DNA from: Luteibacter sp. SG786
GTDB taxonomy: Bacteria > Pseudomonadota > Gammaproteobacteria > Xanthomonadales > Rhodanobacteraceae
Length of the DNA stretch: 64,000 nt
Assembly: GCF_011759605.1 (NCBI RefSeq)
Contig: NZ_JAAOYX010000001.1
Location: forward strand, 372,001-436,000
Direction: 5' to 3'
Below are positions 17,319 to 28,473 of the stretch, piece by piece (positions within the stretch are counted from its first letter, which is position 1; each line of letters opens with the position of its first letter). A program made the position numbers and the translations under genes. The notes under the pieces are model-generated. The model was not told the DNA's origin. It made no database searches and saw only the letters and a list, made by a program, of their open reading frames with translations.

Positions 17319-20105
17319 ATGCGTAACAACCATGATCTGACGAAGAAGGCGCTTGTGCTGGCCATCTGTATGGCCTGCGGCTTCCTGAGCGCGCCGGCGC
17401 TCGCGCAGCAGTCGGCACCGGCCGCCGACAACGCGGAAAAAAGCAAGAACGAGAAGGACAAGCCCGTACAGTTGAAGGCGCTGAGCGTTGTCGCCAATCG
17501 CTACGAGGCCACGAACATTCGCATGGACTCGGTCAATACCGTGGACGTGCTCTCGGCGAACGATCTGCAGCACACCGCGGTGCACAACGTGGCCGAGGCG
17601 CTCGGCCTGATGTCCGGTGTGAATGTGACCACGACGGGTACCGGTTATTTTGGCGGCGTCGACGGCGCGGCGCGCGGCGAGGGCATGTTCGCTTCCGTGC
17701 GCGGACTGCCTTCGGAGTACAACGTGAACCTGGTGAACGGCAGCAACGTCGCCCAGGGCATGCCGTACAGCCGCAGCGTTCAGCTCAGCCTGTTGCCGCC
17801 ATCGGGCTTGCAGACCATTGTGCTCAACAAGACCTCCACGGCCGATATGGACGGCGACGCCATCGGCGGCACCATCGATTTCCGCACGCCCAGCGCGTTC
17901 GATTTCAAGAAGGATTTCAGCGGCAGCGTTACCGCGAGCGGCCGCAGCGAAAGCCGCGCGCGCGACTACGGCGGCAGCGGTCTGGGTGGCGGGCTGGCCG
18001 GCGAGTTGCAGAGCAAGTTCGGTGAAGAGAAGCAGTTCGGCTTCTACGTCAGCGCGTATTACGATTACCGCAACATCGCCAACAGCGAGGTCGGCGCGGC
18101 CGAAAGCGCCAGCAACGACGGGTCGTGGGCTTTCCTGCATGCCACCGCCGAAGGCGACAACGCGCCGGGTTACGACCCGCAGCACAACCTGACCAGCATC
18201 GGCACCAACGTCGGTATCGCCTCGGGCTTCGAGCGCCGTTACGGCGGCAACATGTCGTTCGACTGGAACATCGATCCCACTCTCCACGCCTACGCCAAGA
18301 TGTCCTACGCGTACGCGCTTACCGAACAGAACACCACGTACAACCAATTGCTCCCGCAGGACGTGACCTACGTGCCCACGGCCACACCGGGAGTGTATAC
18401 GCCGAACATCGGCCGCATCGCCAATCGCTTCTGGTTCGAAACCAATCCCGAGCGCGCCGACCTCGGCACCATCCAGTTCGGTGCGGACAAGACGGCGGGG
18501 GGCTGGACGATCTCGCCGAACGTGTTCTGGAGTATCGGTCGCAACGACCGTCCGGAGCATGTCGAGATCGACGGGCGCGAGGACAAGTACTCGCAGGACA
18601 ACTTTGCCTATGACAGGAGCTCGCTGCTCTCCTATGGCGGCAACCACTTCCCGTATCCGGTACTGACACCGGCGCTCCTGGGCTCGGTGAACAACATCCA
18701 GAACATGTGGGCCAACGATTACGGCGAAGTCACCCGTATTCGTTCCGGCCAGAAGCGGGGCGGCGCGAAACTCGACCTGCGCTACGACTTCGAGGACGGT
18801 CCGGTGCAGTCGGTGAAGTTCGGCGTGAAGTACAGCGACAGCTCGCGTACCTTCACCAACCGCGACTGGAGCACCGGCGGTATCAATGACGGCACCACCA
18901 CGCTGGACGACCTGGGCATCTTCAAGGGGTATTACAACCAGATCTTCCCAGGCAAGTATCCGTGGAGGACGCCGGACGTGAGTCGCGCTGCGGTCGCGGC
19001 CCTGATCGATGCGCATGTTCAGCCCTCCGACCTGGATACGTGCAGTCAGCTCGACTTCAACAATTTCAACTGCGACACCATGCGCGGTACCGAGGCGGTT
19101 TCCGCCGCCTACGCCATGGCCACCATCGAGCAAGGGCCACTGGAGATCATCCCTGGCGTGCGCTTCGAGCACACGTCCATCCACAACACCTTCTGGACCA
19201 CGCCGCAGGACCCCGACGGCAACGAGTTGCCGGGCCACTTCTCCAACAATCGCACCATCTACAACGAACCGCTCGGCAGTCTGTTCATCAACTATCGCCC
19301 CGGTGGCAATGTGGTGTTCCGCGGATCGATCTGGCAGAGCTATACGCGGCCGGCGTTCGTCCAGCTTGGCGGCGGCGAGCAGATCAGCGTGTCCAACGGC
19401 GTGACCACGATCACCCGCGGCAACCCCGATCTCGACCCGATCAAGGCCACCAATGTGGACCTGGGTGCGGAATGGACCACCGCCAGCGGCGGGTTCTTCT
19501 CGCTCACCAGCTACTACAAGAGGCTGAGCGATTACATCTACGACAGCGGTGGCGGCCAGGCCAATCCGAACACCTCGGGTGTGGGCACGGTGCTGACGAA
19601 AACGCCGACGAATGGCGGCGATGGCCGCGTGTACGGCATCGAAGCCACGGTGCGCCAGAAGTTCGAAAACCTGCCGGGTGCCTGGAACGGCCTCGGCTTC
19701 AGCGTCAACGCCACCAAGCAAAACTCCCGCGTGGACCTGGGCCGGGAGGGCTTCGAGCACGAGCGTCTGCAGCAGGCCCCGCGCACGATGGCCAATGCGG
19801 AAGTGTTCTACGAGAAATACGGCTTCTCGTTGAACCTGAGCTACCACTACACGGGCTCGTACATCTCCACGTACGACTTCCTCAACCAGGGCGCTCCGTG
19901 GGACGACCTCTGGCTGCGGCCGATCCGGCGCGTCGATCTGCACGCCGGTTATGCCCTGGCCAACGGCCTGCAATTCGACCTGCAGATCAGCAACCTGACG
20001 AAGCAGTACCAGTACTGGTCGCATATCGGCCGCTACAGCCTGGCCAATTCGGATATCGTCGATGCGGGCCGCACGGCGCTGGTTACCGTGAAGTACTCGT
20101 TCTGA
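17319..20105 (+). CDS. TonB-dependent receptor, carbohydrate-uptake type
   Basis: A 928-aa outer-membrane receptor. The signal peptide ends near ALA-QQ. The plug domain includes the R-G-L-P-S segment (SVRGLPSEYN) and the NKTSTADMDGDAIGGTIDFRTP block that typify the large TonB receptors of carbohydrate-utilisation loci in Xanthomonas and Caulobacter relatives. The barrel ends in VTVKYSF with a terminal Phe. It lies 14 nt ahead of an APC-type permease, then a PfkB kinase and a GH4 enzyme, so it probably imports the glycoside or amino sugar that they handle. The ligand itself is not readable. Confidence 0.85.
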   Translation: MRNNHDLTKKALVLAICMACGFLSAPALAQQSAPAADNAEKSKNEKDKPVQLKALSVVANRYEATNIRMDSVNTVDVLSANDLQHTAVHNVAEALGLMSGVNVTTTGTGYFGGVDGAARGEGMFASVRGLPSEYNVNLVNGSNVAQGMPYSRSVQLSLLPPSGLQTIVLNKTSTADMDGDAIGGTIDFRTPSAFDFKKDFSGSVTASGRSESRARDYGGSGLGGGLAGELQSKFGEEKQFGFYVSAYYDYRNIANSEVGAAESASNDGSWAFLHATAEGDNAPGYDPQHNLTSIGTNVGIASGFERRYGGNMSFDWNIDPTLHAYAKMSYAYALTEQNTTYNQLLPQDVTYVPTATPGVYTPNIGRIANRFWFETNPERADLGTIQFGADKTAGGWTISPNVFWSIGRNDRPEHVEIDGREDKYSQDNFAYDRSSLLSYGGNHFPYPVLTPALLGSVNNIQNMWANDYGEVTRIRSGQKRGGAKLDLRYDFEDGPVQSVKFGVKYSDSSRTFTNRDWSTGGINDGTTTLDDLGIFKGYYNQIFPGKYPWRTPDVSRAAVAALIDAHVQPSDLDTCSQLDFNNFNCDTMRGTEAVSAAYAMATIEQGPLEIIPGVRFEHTSIHNTFWTTPQDPDGNELPGHFSNNRTIYNEPLGSLFINYRPGGNVVFRGSIWQSYTRPAFVQLGGGEQISVSNGVTTITRGNPDLDPIKATNVDLGAEWTTASGGFFSLTSYYKRLSDYIYDSGGGQANPNTSGVGTVLTKTPTNGGDGRVYGIEATVRQKFENLPGAWNGLGFSVNATKQNSRVDLGREGFEHERLQQAPRTMANAEVFYEKYGFSLNLSYHYTGSYISTYDFLNQGAPWDDLWLRPIRRVDLHAGYALANGLQFDLQISNLTKQYQYWSHIGRYSLANSDIVDAGRTALVTVKYSF

Positions 20106-20119
20106 GCGGGAGCGTACGC

Positions 20120-21487
20120 ATGACGGGATGGCGCGAAGGCGACACGCGGGTATTGGCGAACGCCGTGCCGCCGCGGGCGATCGGGTTCTGGGGCGGCCTT
20201 TCGGCCAATGTGCTGAACATGATCGGCATCGGGCCGTTCGTTACCATCCCGCTGGCGCTTTCCGCACTGGCCGGGCCGGCGGTGTTGCTGGGCTGGATCG
20301 CCGGCGCCTTGCTCTGCCTGTGCGACGGGCTGGTGTGGGCAGAGCTGGGTTCGACGATCCCCGAATCCGGCGGGCCTTACCACTACTTGCGCGAGGCCTA
20401 TGGCCGGGAACGGGCAGGGCGGCTCTTTGGTTTCCTCTACCTCTGGCAAACGCTGCTGACGGCGCCGCTGTCGATCGGCTCCGCGGCAGTGGGCTTTGCG
20501 CAATACGCGGGATACCTCGTGCCTTCCCTGGGCGATGGCGGCCGCGTCGTCGTTGCCGCCACGCTTTGTTTGCTGAACACGGCGATCCTTTATCGCAAGG
20601 TGGGCGATATCCAGAAGCTGTCGCTGGTGGTCACCGTGGCCGTGGTGGTTGCCGCGGTATGGATCGTCCTCACCGGCATCATGCACTTCGACATGGCGAC
20701 GGCGCGGCATTTCATGGATGCGCCGATGGCCTCCGGCAAGGGTTTCTGGCTGGGGCTCGGTGCGGTGTCGCTGATCGCCGTGTACGACTACGGCGGCTAC
20801 AACAACGTGTGCATGCTCGGCGGTGAGGTGAAGCAGCCACGGCGCACCATTCCGATGGCCGTGCTGGTGTCGATTCCGGTGGTGGCCGTGCTCTACCTTG
20901 GCCTCAACGTCAGCATCCTCGGCGTGCTGCCCTGGGAACAGGCGGCGCATTCCACTGCGGTGGTGGCCGACATGATGCAGGCTGTGCACGGCGCCTGGGG
21001 CGGCACATTGGCCGTGGTGCTGATCCTCGTCGCCAGTTGGGGTTCAGCGCTGGTCGTTCTGCTCGGCTATTCGCGCGTGCCCTATGCCGCCGCCGCGGCC
21101 GGACAGTTCTTCCGTGCCTTCGCCCGGCTGCATCCGCGCGACGGCTTCCCCACGTTGTCGCTGCTGTTCGTCGGGATCACCTCCGCGCTTGCGTGTTTCC
21201 TTTCTCTGGAGAGGCTGATCGGCCTGCTGATGGTGGTGCAGATCTTGTTTCAGTACATCGCGCAGTGCTTTGCGGTGGTGGCCTTGCGGCGGCGCCCGCG
21301 TGTCGAGGGCACATTTCACATGCCGTTGTATCCGCTGCCGATCGCCGTCAGCGTGGCCGGCTGGCTTTACCTTGTCGCAACCAGCGGCGTTCCTACCATG
21401 CTGACCGCCGTCGTCGCCATCGCGGCGGGCAGCCTTCTTTTCCTCTGGCAAGCACGGAGAACCCGCACGTGGCCATTCCCCCTTTGA
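20120..21487 (+). CDS. APC-superfamily permease in the GH4 operon
   Basis: A 455-aa inner-membrane permease with about 12 helices. The first helix region IGIGPFVTIPLALSALAGP and the SGGPYHYLREAYG segment match amino acid/polyamine/organocation (APC) transporters. The ATG at 20120 has GGGAG 7 nt upstream. In this operon it is the only inner-membrane transporter, so it should carry the ligand of the receptor at 17319 across the inner membrane. APC proteins normally carry amines or amino acids, so a sugar-only substrate would be unusual; an amino sugar or glycosyl-amino compound fits better. That last point is inference. Confidence 0.75.
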   Translation: MTGWREGDTRVLANAVPPRAIGFWGGLSANVLNMIGIGPFVTIPLALSALAGPAVLLGWIAGALLCLCDGLVWAELGSTIPESGGPYHYLREAYGRERAGRLFGFLYLWQTLLTAPLSIGSAAVGFAQYAGYLVPSLGDGGRVVVAATLCLLNTAILYRKVGDIQKLSLVVTVAVVVAAVWIVLTGIMHFDMATARHFMDAPMASGKGFWLGLGAVSLIAVYDYGGYNNVCMLGGEVKQPRRTIPMAVLVSIPVVAVLYLGLNVSILGVLPWEQAAHSTAVVADMMQAVHGAWGGTLAVVLILVASWGSALVVLLGYSRVPYAAAAAGQFFRAFARLHPRDGFPTLSLLFVGITSALACFLSLERLIGLLMVVQILFQYIAQCFAVVALRRRPRVEGTFHMPLYPLPIAVSVAGWLYLVATSGVPTMLTAVVAIAAGSLLFLWQARRTRTWPFPL

Positions 21488-22413
21488 AGCCCCGGGATGT
21501 CGCTGTCGTCGGGGAGATCTTCGCCGACCACATCTTCACCGGCTTTCCCCATTGGCCGCGCCCCGGCGAGGAGGTGATCGCCAGGAACTACGTGCGTGAA
21601 CTGGGTGGCGGCAGCGTGAACACCGCGTGCGGGCTCTCGCGCCTCGGCCGTCGCGTGCGCCTCGTCGGGCTGATCGGCGATGCCGACTTCGACTGGTTCG
21701 AGGGCCGTCTCGCCGCGTTCGGTGTCGGCATGGACGGCATACGCCTGGAGCAGGAGGGCACCGGCATCACCGTCAGTGTCTCCATGCGCGACGACCGCAC
21801 GTTCTTTACCTACCCCGGCGCCAACCGGGGTTTGCCGGATCTGCTGGCGATGCCATCCGTCATCGCCGACCTCGCCGCGGCGCGCCACGTGCATTTCGCG
21901 ATGCCGCTGTCGCGCGAATTGGCTTCGTCCACGCTGCCGCTGCTGCGTGCCGCCGGCTGCACGTTGTCGCTGGATGTCGGCCACTCGCCCGACTGGCTGC
22001 GCGACCCCGCGAACGTTGCGACGTGCCGCGAGGTGGACCTGTTCCTGCCCAATGCCACCGAGGCCGAACTGCTCTGCGGTCAGGCCGGCGCCGAGGCCTA
22101 CGTGGCATGGGCGCTGGACAACGGCCTGCCCCGCGTCGTGCTGAAGCGCGGCGAACAGGGCGCCGTCGCGGTGGCCGGTGGCGTATCCAGCCATGTGCTG
22201 CCGCCGGCGGTCGAGGTGGTGGACACCACCGGTGCCGGCGACGCGTTCAACGCCGGCCTGATCGACGCGTGGCTCGACGACGAACTCCTTGGCTCTGCGC
22301 TGGAGCGCGCCTGCATCTGCGGCGCCCTGTGCAGCACGGCCGCCGGTGCCCTCGCGGCGCTACCCCATTCCCCCCCATTGAGGACCCTTCGTGAACAGAC
22401 GTACCGATCGTAA
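21469..22413 (+). CDS. PfkB-family sugar kinase
   Basis: A 314-aa ribokinase-like kinase. GGGSVNTA at residues 47-54 is the substrate-side signature, and DTTGAGDAFNAG from 252 is the ATP/anion-hole signature with the catalytic Asp258. The start is a GTG at 21469 preceded by CGGAGAA; it overlaps the permease end by 19 nt. Its own end overlaps the GH4 start by 23 nt, so the three genes are tightly coupled. It probably phosphorylates the imported sugar, either before GH4 cleavage or after it. No PTS component is present in the window. Confidence 0.8.
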   Translation: MAIPPLKPRDVAVVGEIFADHIFTGFPHWPRPGEEVIARNYVRELGGGSVNTACGLSRLGRRVRLVGLIGDADFDWFEGRLAAFGVGMDGIRLEQEGTGITVSVSMRDDRTFFTYPGANRGLPDLLAMPSVIADLAAARHVHFAMPLSRELASSTLPLLRAAGCTLSLDVGHSPDWLRDPANVATCREVDLFLPNATEAELLCGQAGAEAYVAWALDNGLPRVVLKRGEQGAVAVAGGVSSHVLPPAVEVVDTTGAGDAFNAGLIDAWLDDELLGSALERACICGALCSTAAGALAALPHSPPLRTLREQTYRS

Positions 22414-23800
22414 GATCGCCCTGGTGGGAGGCGGCAGCGTCCGCTCGCCCCTGGTCGTGTTTGGTGTGAACGAGGCAGCCGAAGCACTCGGTGCCGCCGA
22501 GATGGTGCTTTACGATCCGGACCCGGAACGCCTGCGGGTCATGGTGGATCTGGGCAAGGCGATCGTCCGGCGCGGTGGCGGCCAACTCCGCCTGCGCGGT
22601 GCCACCTCGATCGAGGACACGATCGAGGGCGCGGATTTCGTCCTCAACAGCATCCGCATCGGCGGCATTGCCGGCCGTGCCGCCGACGAACGCGTCGCGA
22701 TCGAGCATGGTTATTCGGGCCAGGAAACCACGGGCCCCGCCGGTGTGGCGATGGGCCTGCGCACCATCCCCATCGCGATCGAACAGGCCCGGCTGGTCGA
22801 GCGCCTTTCGCCGGATGCGTGGCTGGTGAACTTCACCAACCCCGCGGGCCTGATCACCCAGGCGGTGAGCGATCACAGCAAGGCGCGCATCGTCGGCATC
22901 TGCGATACGCCCACAGAGCTCTTCCACAATATCGCCCGCGCGCTCGGCGAGCCGTTCGAATCGGTGGAATGCGATTACGTCGGTCTCAACCATCTGGGCT
23001 GGGTGCGCAGCGTTCGCGTGCGCGGGGAAGAGAAGATCGACACGCTGATCGACAGCGACGAGCTGTTGCGCAGCCTGTACCTCGCGCCGCTGTTCGATAC
23101 CGACATGATCCGCACGCTGCGGCTCATCCCCACGGAATACCTGTTCTTCTATTACGAACGCCAGCGCGCGCTGGCCAACCAGCGCCGCCAGGGTGGCAGC
23201 CGTGGTGCCGAGATCGCGACGCTGAACGACGAGCTGTTCGCCGCGTTGAGTTCGCGTCTGGCGGCCGGGCAGGGCGACGAGGCCGTGGATATCTATGCGG
23301 CTTACCTCAACCAGCGTTCCGGTTCGTATATGAAGCTCGAGGCGGAAGGCGGCTCGGCGTTCGACGATGGCGTGAGCCTGGACGTCGATCCGTTCCGCGT
23401 CGCGACCGGTTACCACCGCATCGCCATCGACGTGATGAGCGCGCTGACCGGCGCGAAGCCCGCTCCTATCGTGGTCAATACACGTAACCGTGGCGCCGTT
23501 CCGGACCTGCCGGATGCCGATGTGGTGGAGACGTTGTGCGATATCTCGCTCGACGGCATCGAGCCGCGCAGGCTCGCACCGCTGCCGGACGCCGTGGCGG
23601 GTCTGGTGCGCTCGGTGAAGGCGTATGAGCGGGCGGCCATCGCCTCGGTATTGGAGGACAGCCGTCTGGTCGCTCGCAAGGCCATGCTGATCCACCCCGC
23701 CATCGGCGAATGGACACCGACTGCCAGCCTTCTTGACGCGTTACTTGGCCACGCGAACGAAGACGGCGAATGCCTGTGCCAGGGGCCGATGCACCGCTAG
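22391..23800 (+). CDS. GH4 family glycosidase (6-phospho-beta-glucosidase type)
   Basis: A 469-aa member of glycoside hydrolase family 4, the NAD- and metal-dependent group that works by a redox/elimination path. The N-terminus has the nucleotide loop GGGSVRSP at 13-20. The metal/catalytic group is Cys171-Asp172-Thr173-Pro174 with Asn200-His201, and NPAG lies near 150. A C-(N/D)-x-P loop is typical of beta-specific phospho-glucosidases such as BglT, although Asp replaces the usual Asn. The start is GTG at 22391 after TTGAGGAC. GH4 enzymes usually need 6-phosphorylated disaccharides; here the kinase just upstream is the only visible phosphate source. Confidence 0.85.
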   Translation: MNRRTDRKIALVGGGSVRSPLVVFGVNEAAEALGAAEMVLYDPDPERLRVMVDLGKAIVRRGGGQLRLRGATSIEDTIEGADFVLNSIRIGGIAGRAADERVAIEHGYSGQETTGPAGVAMGLRTIPIAIEQARLVERLSPDAWLVNFTNPAGLITQAVSDHSKARIVGICDTPTELFHNIARALGEPFESVECDYVGLNHLGWVRSVRVRGEEKIDTLIDSDELLRSLYLAPLFDTDMIRTLRLIPTEYLFFYYERQRALANQRRQGGSRGAEIATLNDELFAALSSRLAAGQGDEAVDIYAAYLNQRSGSYMKLEAEGGSAFDDGVSLDVDPFRVATGYHRIAIDVMSALTGAKPAPIVVNTRNRGAVPDLPDADVVETLCDISLDGIEPRRLAPLPDAVAGLVRSVKAYERAAIASVLEDSRLVARKAMLIHPAIGEWTPTASLLDALLGHANEDGECLCQGPMHR

Positions 23801-23826
23801 GGAGGCGGCCCACCCGCGTGGGAACG

Positions 23827-23843
23827 CCGCGGCTACGCCGCGG
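23827..23843 (+). terminator. possible stem-loop end of the GH4 operon
   Basis: CCGCGGC-TAC-GCCGCGG forms a perfect 7-bp stem 27 nt after the GH4 stop and 60 nt before prpB. It lacks a T-run, so it is a weak candidate. A TAAAAT box at 23874-23879 downstream may be the -10 of a separate prpB promoter. Confidence 0.35.
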
Positions 23844-23903
23844 CGCAGCAAGGCCTTTGGGCGCCCCGTGCGCTAAAATGCCTCCCTTTACGCGGAGAGT
23901 TCC

Positions 23904-24791
23904 ATGGCACAGCAACCCTCGCCCGGCGCCCGCTTCCGGGCTGCGCTCGCAGCCGAACAGCCGCTGCAGGTGATCGGGGCGATCAACGCCAACCACGCCC
24001 TGCTGGCCAAGCGGGCGGGGTTCCGTGCCATCTACCTGTCCGGCGGCGGCGTGGCCGCGGGTTCCCTGGGCCTTCCCGACCTCGGCATCAACACGCTCGA
24101 CGACGTGCTTACCGACGTGCGCCGCATCACCGACGTGTGCGACCTGCCGCTCATGGTGGATATCGACACGGGCTTCGGCCCCAGCGCGTTCAATATCGCG
24201 CGCACAGTGAAAAGCCTCATCAAGTTCGGCGCGGCGGCCTGTCATATCGAGGACCAGGTGGGCGCCAAGCGCTGCGGTCATCGTCCCGGCAAGGAGATCG
24301 TCAGCGCGGGCGAGATGGCCGATCGCGTCAAGGCCGCGGCCGATGCGAAGACCGACGCCGACTTCTTCCTTATCGCACGCACCGATGCCATCGCCGTGGA
24401 CGGCGTGGACGCCGCCATCGAGCGCGCCATCGCCTGCGTCGAAGCGGGTGCCGATGCGATCTTCGCCGAAGCGGCGTACGACCTGCCGACCTACAAGCGC
24501 TTCGTCGATGCCGTGAAGGTGCCTATCCTCGCCAACATCACCGAGTTCGGCCAGACGCCGCTGTTCAGCACCCAGGAGCTGGGCAGCGTGGGCGTCGGCA
24601 TCGTGCTCTACCCGCTGTCTGCCTTCCGGGCGATGAACAAGGCCGCGGAGAACGTCTACACCTCGATCCGCCGCGACGGCCACCAGCGCAACGTGATCGA
24701 CACGATGCAGACGCGCGAAGAACTCTACGACCGCATCGGCTACCACGCCTACGAACGTCACCTCGACGAACTGTTCTCCAAGAAAGGTTAA
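23904..24791 (+). CDS. prpB: 2-methylisocitrate lyase
   Basis: A 295-aa enzyme of the isocitrate lyase/PEP mutase fold. The active-site loop KRCGH is at 122-126 (Cys124), the metal-binding VDIDTGFG at 85-92, and HIEDQ at 114-118. It splits 2-methylisocitrate into pyruvate and succinate, the last step of the methylcitrate cycle. The length equals E. coli PrpB (296). It has a GGAGAG site and is followed after 11 nt by prpC, so the two form an operon. Confidence 0.93.
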   Translation: MAQQPSPGARFRAALAAEQPLQVIGAINANHALLAKRAGFRAIYLSGGGVAAGSLGLPDLGINTLDDVLTDVRRITDVCDLPLMVDIDTGFGPSAFNIARTVKSLIKFGAAACHIEDQVGAKRCGHRPGKEIVSAGEMADRVKAAADAKTDADFFLIARTDAIAVDGVDAAIERAIACVEAGADAIFAEAAYDLPTYKRFVDAVKVPILANITEFGQTPLFSTQELGSVGVGIVLYPLSAFRAMNKAAENVYTSIRRDGHQRNVIDTMQTREELYDRIGYHAYERHLDELFSKKG

Positions 24792-24802
24792 GGAGTCACG
24801 CA

Positions 24803-25957
24803 ATGAGCGACACCACAACCACCACGACGCCGAAGGCGAAGAAGTCCGTCGCCCTGTCCGGCGTCGCCGCCGGCAACACCGCACTGTGCACGGTCGGCCG
24901 CAGCGGCAACGACCTGCATTACCGCGGCTACGACATTCACGACCTCGCTGCCAAGGGCTCGTTCGAGGAAGTGGCCTACCTCCTCGTGCACGGCGTGCTC
25001 CCGAACTGGATGGAGCTGAACGCCTACCGTGCCAAGCTGAAGCGCATGCGTGGCCTGCCGGCCCCGGTGAAGAACGCGCTCGAGCTGCTGCCCGCGGCCA
25101 CGCACCCCATGGACGTGATGCGCACCGGCGCTTCGGTGCTCGGCACCGTGCTGCCGGAAAAGGACGACCACAACCTCACGGGCGCACGGGACATCGCCGA
25201 CCGCCTGATGGCCAGCTTCGGCTCCATGCTGCTGTACTGGTACCACTTCAGCCACAACGGCAAGCGCATCGAAACGGAAACGGACGACGAATCCATCGCC
25301 GGACATTTCCTGCACCTCCTGCATGGCCGCAAGCCCAGCGAACTGCACTCGCACGCGCTGGACCGCTCGCTGGTGCTGTACGCAGAGCACGAATTCAATG
25401 CCAGTACCTTCACGGCCCGCGTCATCGCAGGCACGGGTTCCGACATGTATTCGGCCATCACCGGTGCCATCGGTGCGCTTCGCGGGCCGAAGCACGGCGG
25501 GGCGAATGAGGTGGCGATGGAGATCATCGCGCGCTACCGCGATGCGGCCGAGGCGGAAGCCGACATTCGCGCGCGCGTCGATCGCAAGGAGATCATCATC
25601 GGCTTCGGCCACCCGGTGTACACCGTGTCCGATCCCCGCAACGAGATCATCAAGGAAATCTCGCGCAAGCTCTGCACCGAGGGCGGCAATCCGCGCCTGT
25701 TCGAGGTGTCGGAGAAGATCGAGAAACTGATGTGGGAACTGAAGAAGATGTTCCCGAACCTTGACTGGTACTCGGCCTCGGCCTATCACATGATGGGCGT
25801 GCCCACGGCCATGTTCACGCCGCTCTTCGTCATCGCACGCACCTCGGGCTGGAGCGCCCACGTGATCGAACAGCGCCAGGACGGCAAGATCATCCGCCCG
25901 AGCGCGAACTACACCGGCCCGGAAGACCAGGCGTACACGCCGATCGAGAAGCGCTGA
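24803..25957 (+). CDS. prpC: 2-methylcitrate synthase
   Basis: A 384-aa citrate-synthase-fold enzyme that condenses propionyl-CoA with oxaloacetate. Its short type-I length, the [21 protein letters not shown] opening, the active-site His in [10 protein letters not shown], the [10 protein letters not shown] stretch and the W-Y-S-A-S-A-Y-H block match PrpC and not GltA. The start at 24803 has AAGGAG 8 nt upstream. It is coupled with prpB; the dehydratase and propionyl-CoA synthetase of the same cycle lie elsewhere (34609 and 11265). Confidence 0.92.
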   Translation: MSDTTTTTTPKAKKSVALSGVAAGNTALCTVGRSGNDLHYRGYDIHDLAAKGSFEEVAYLLVHGVLPNWMELNAYRAKLKRMRGLPAPVKNALELLPAATHPMDVMRTGASVLGTVLPEKDDHNLTGARDIADRLMASFGSMLLYWYHFSHNGKRIETETDDESIAGHFLHLLHGRKPSELHSHALDRSLVLYAEHEFNASTFTARVIAGTGSDMYSAITGAIGALRGPKHGGANEVAMEIIARYRDAAEAEADIRARVDRKEIIIGFGHPVYTVSDPRNEIIKEISRKLCTEGGNPRLFEVSEKIEKLMWELKKMFPNLDWYSASAYHMMGVPTAMFTPLFVIARTSGWSAHVIEQRQDGKIIRPSANYTGPEDQAYTPIEKR

Positions 25958-25958
25958 G

Positions 25959-26034
25959 GCGCTTCAGCTGCGATGGGTGCTCGCGATAGGGTGCCCGCCG
26001 CCGCGGGATCGCCGGCATAGCCGGCTCCCACACA
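25959..26034. repeat. REP-like palindromic element, copy 3 (left of a tandem pair)
   Basis: GCGCTTCAGCTGCGATGGGTGCTCGCG begins right after the prpC stop and runs to CGGCATAGCCGGCTCCCACA. The left outer arm is eroded compared with the copy at 26048. It lies in the convergent gap between prpC and fadH. Confidence 0.75.
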
Positions 26035-26047
26035 GGCAGCCGAGCTT

Positions 26048-26132
26048 TGTGTGGGAGCCGCTTCAGCGGCGATGGGTGCTCGCGATAGGGCGTGCCGCTG
26101 CTGCGGGATCGCCGGCATAGCCCGCTCCCACA
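26048..26132. repeat. REP-like palindromic element, copy 4 (right of a tandem pair)
   Basis: TGTGGGAGCCGCTTCAGCGG on the left and CGGCATAGCCCGCTCCCACA on the right, with the same centre (GATGGGTGCTCGCGATAGGG) as the copy 14 bp to its left. The tandem arrangement resembles paired REP/BIME units. Confidence 0.85.
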
Positions 26133-26154
26133 GGCGCACTGCACATGGCGTCGA

Positions 26155-28202
<2,048 letters not shown>

Positions 28203-28373
28203 TGATGGTCGGAACCGTCGCGGACGGCAAGTGGCGCGGCGCGCGTTCACGAATTCATCCGCCGCAGGCGCGTTACGGCGTGTATCGGCGTCGTTACAAC
28301 GCGGGCCGCCCGAAAGCGAACGGTTGCGCCGTAAATCCGCATGGGATCACGTCTCGCAGCGCACGCGACGGAA

Positions 28374-28388
28374 GGCACGCAATTTGCT
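28374..28388 (+). promoter_or_regulatory. candidate sigma54 promoter of the C39/FapF-like operon
   Basis: GGCACG-CAAT-TTGCT matches the -24/-12 consensus (YTGGCACG-N4-TTGCW), and its GG and GC are exactly 12 nt apart. Transcription should start near 28398, leaving a leader of about 76 nt before the first gene at 28474. The base before GGCACG is A rather than T, which is the only clear deviation. The gene for a matching activator is not in the window. Confidence 0.55.
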
Positions 28389-28473
28389 CCCTTGATGGAA
28401 CCCGGCGCGTTGGCAGGACGTCCGGTCATCCCGAAAAAACAGGGGTTTCGCGTCGTTCACAGGAGACTCTCCC

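Noticed and set aside
17097-20024. A 975-codon minus-strand open frame opposite the TonB receptor
   Set aside because: It mirrors the receptor gene, has no recognisable domain and no ribosome-binding site. The plus-strand frame has a signal peptide, plug and barrel.
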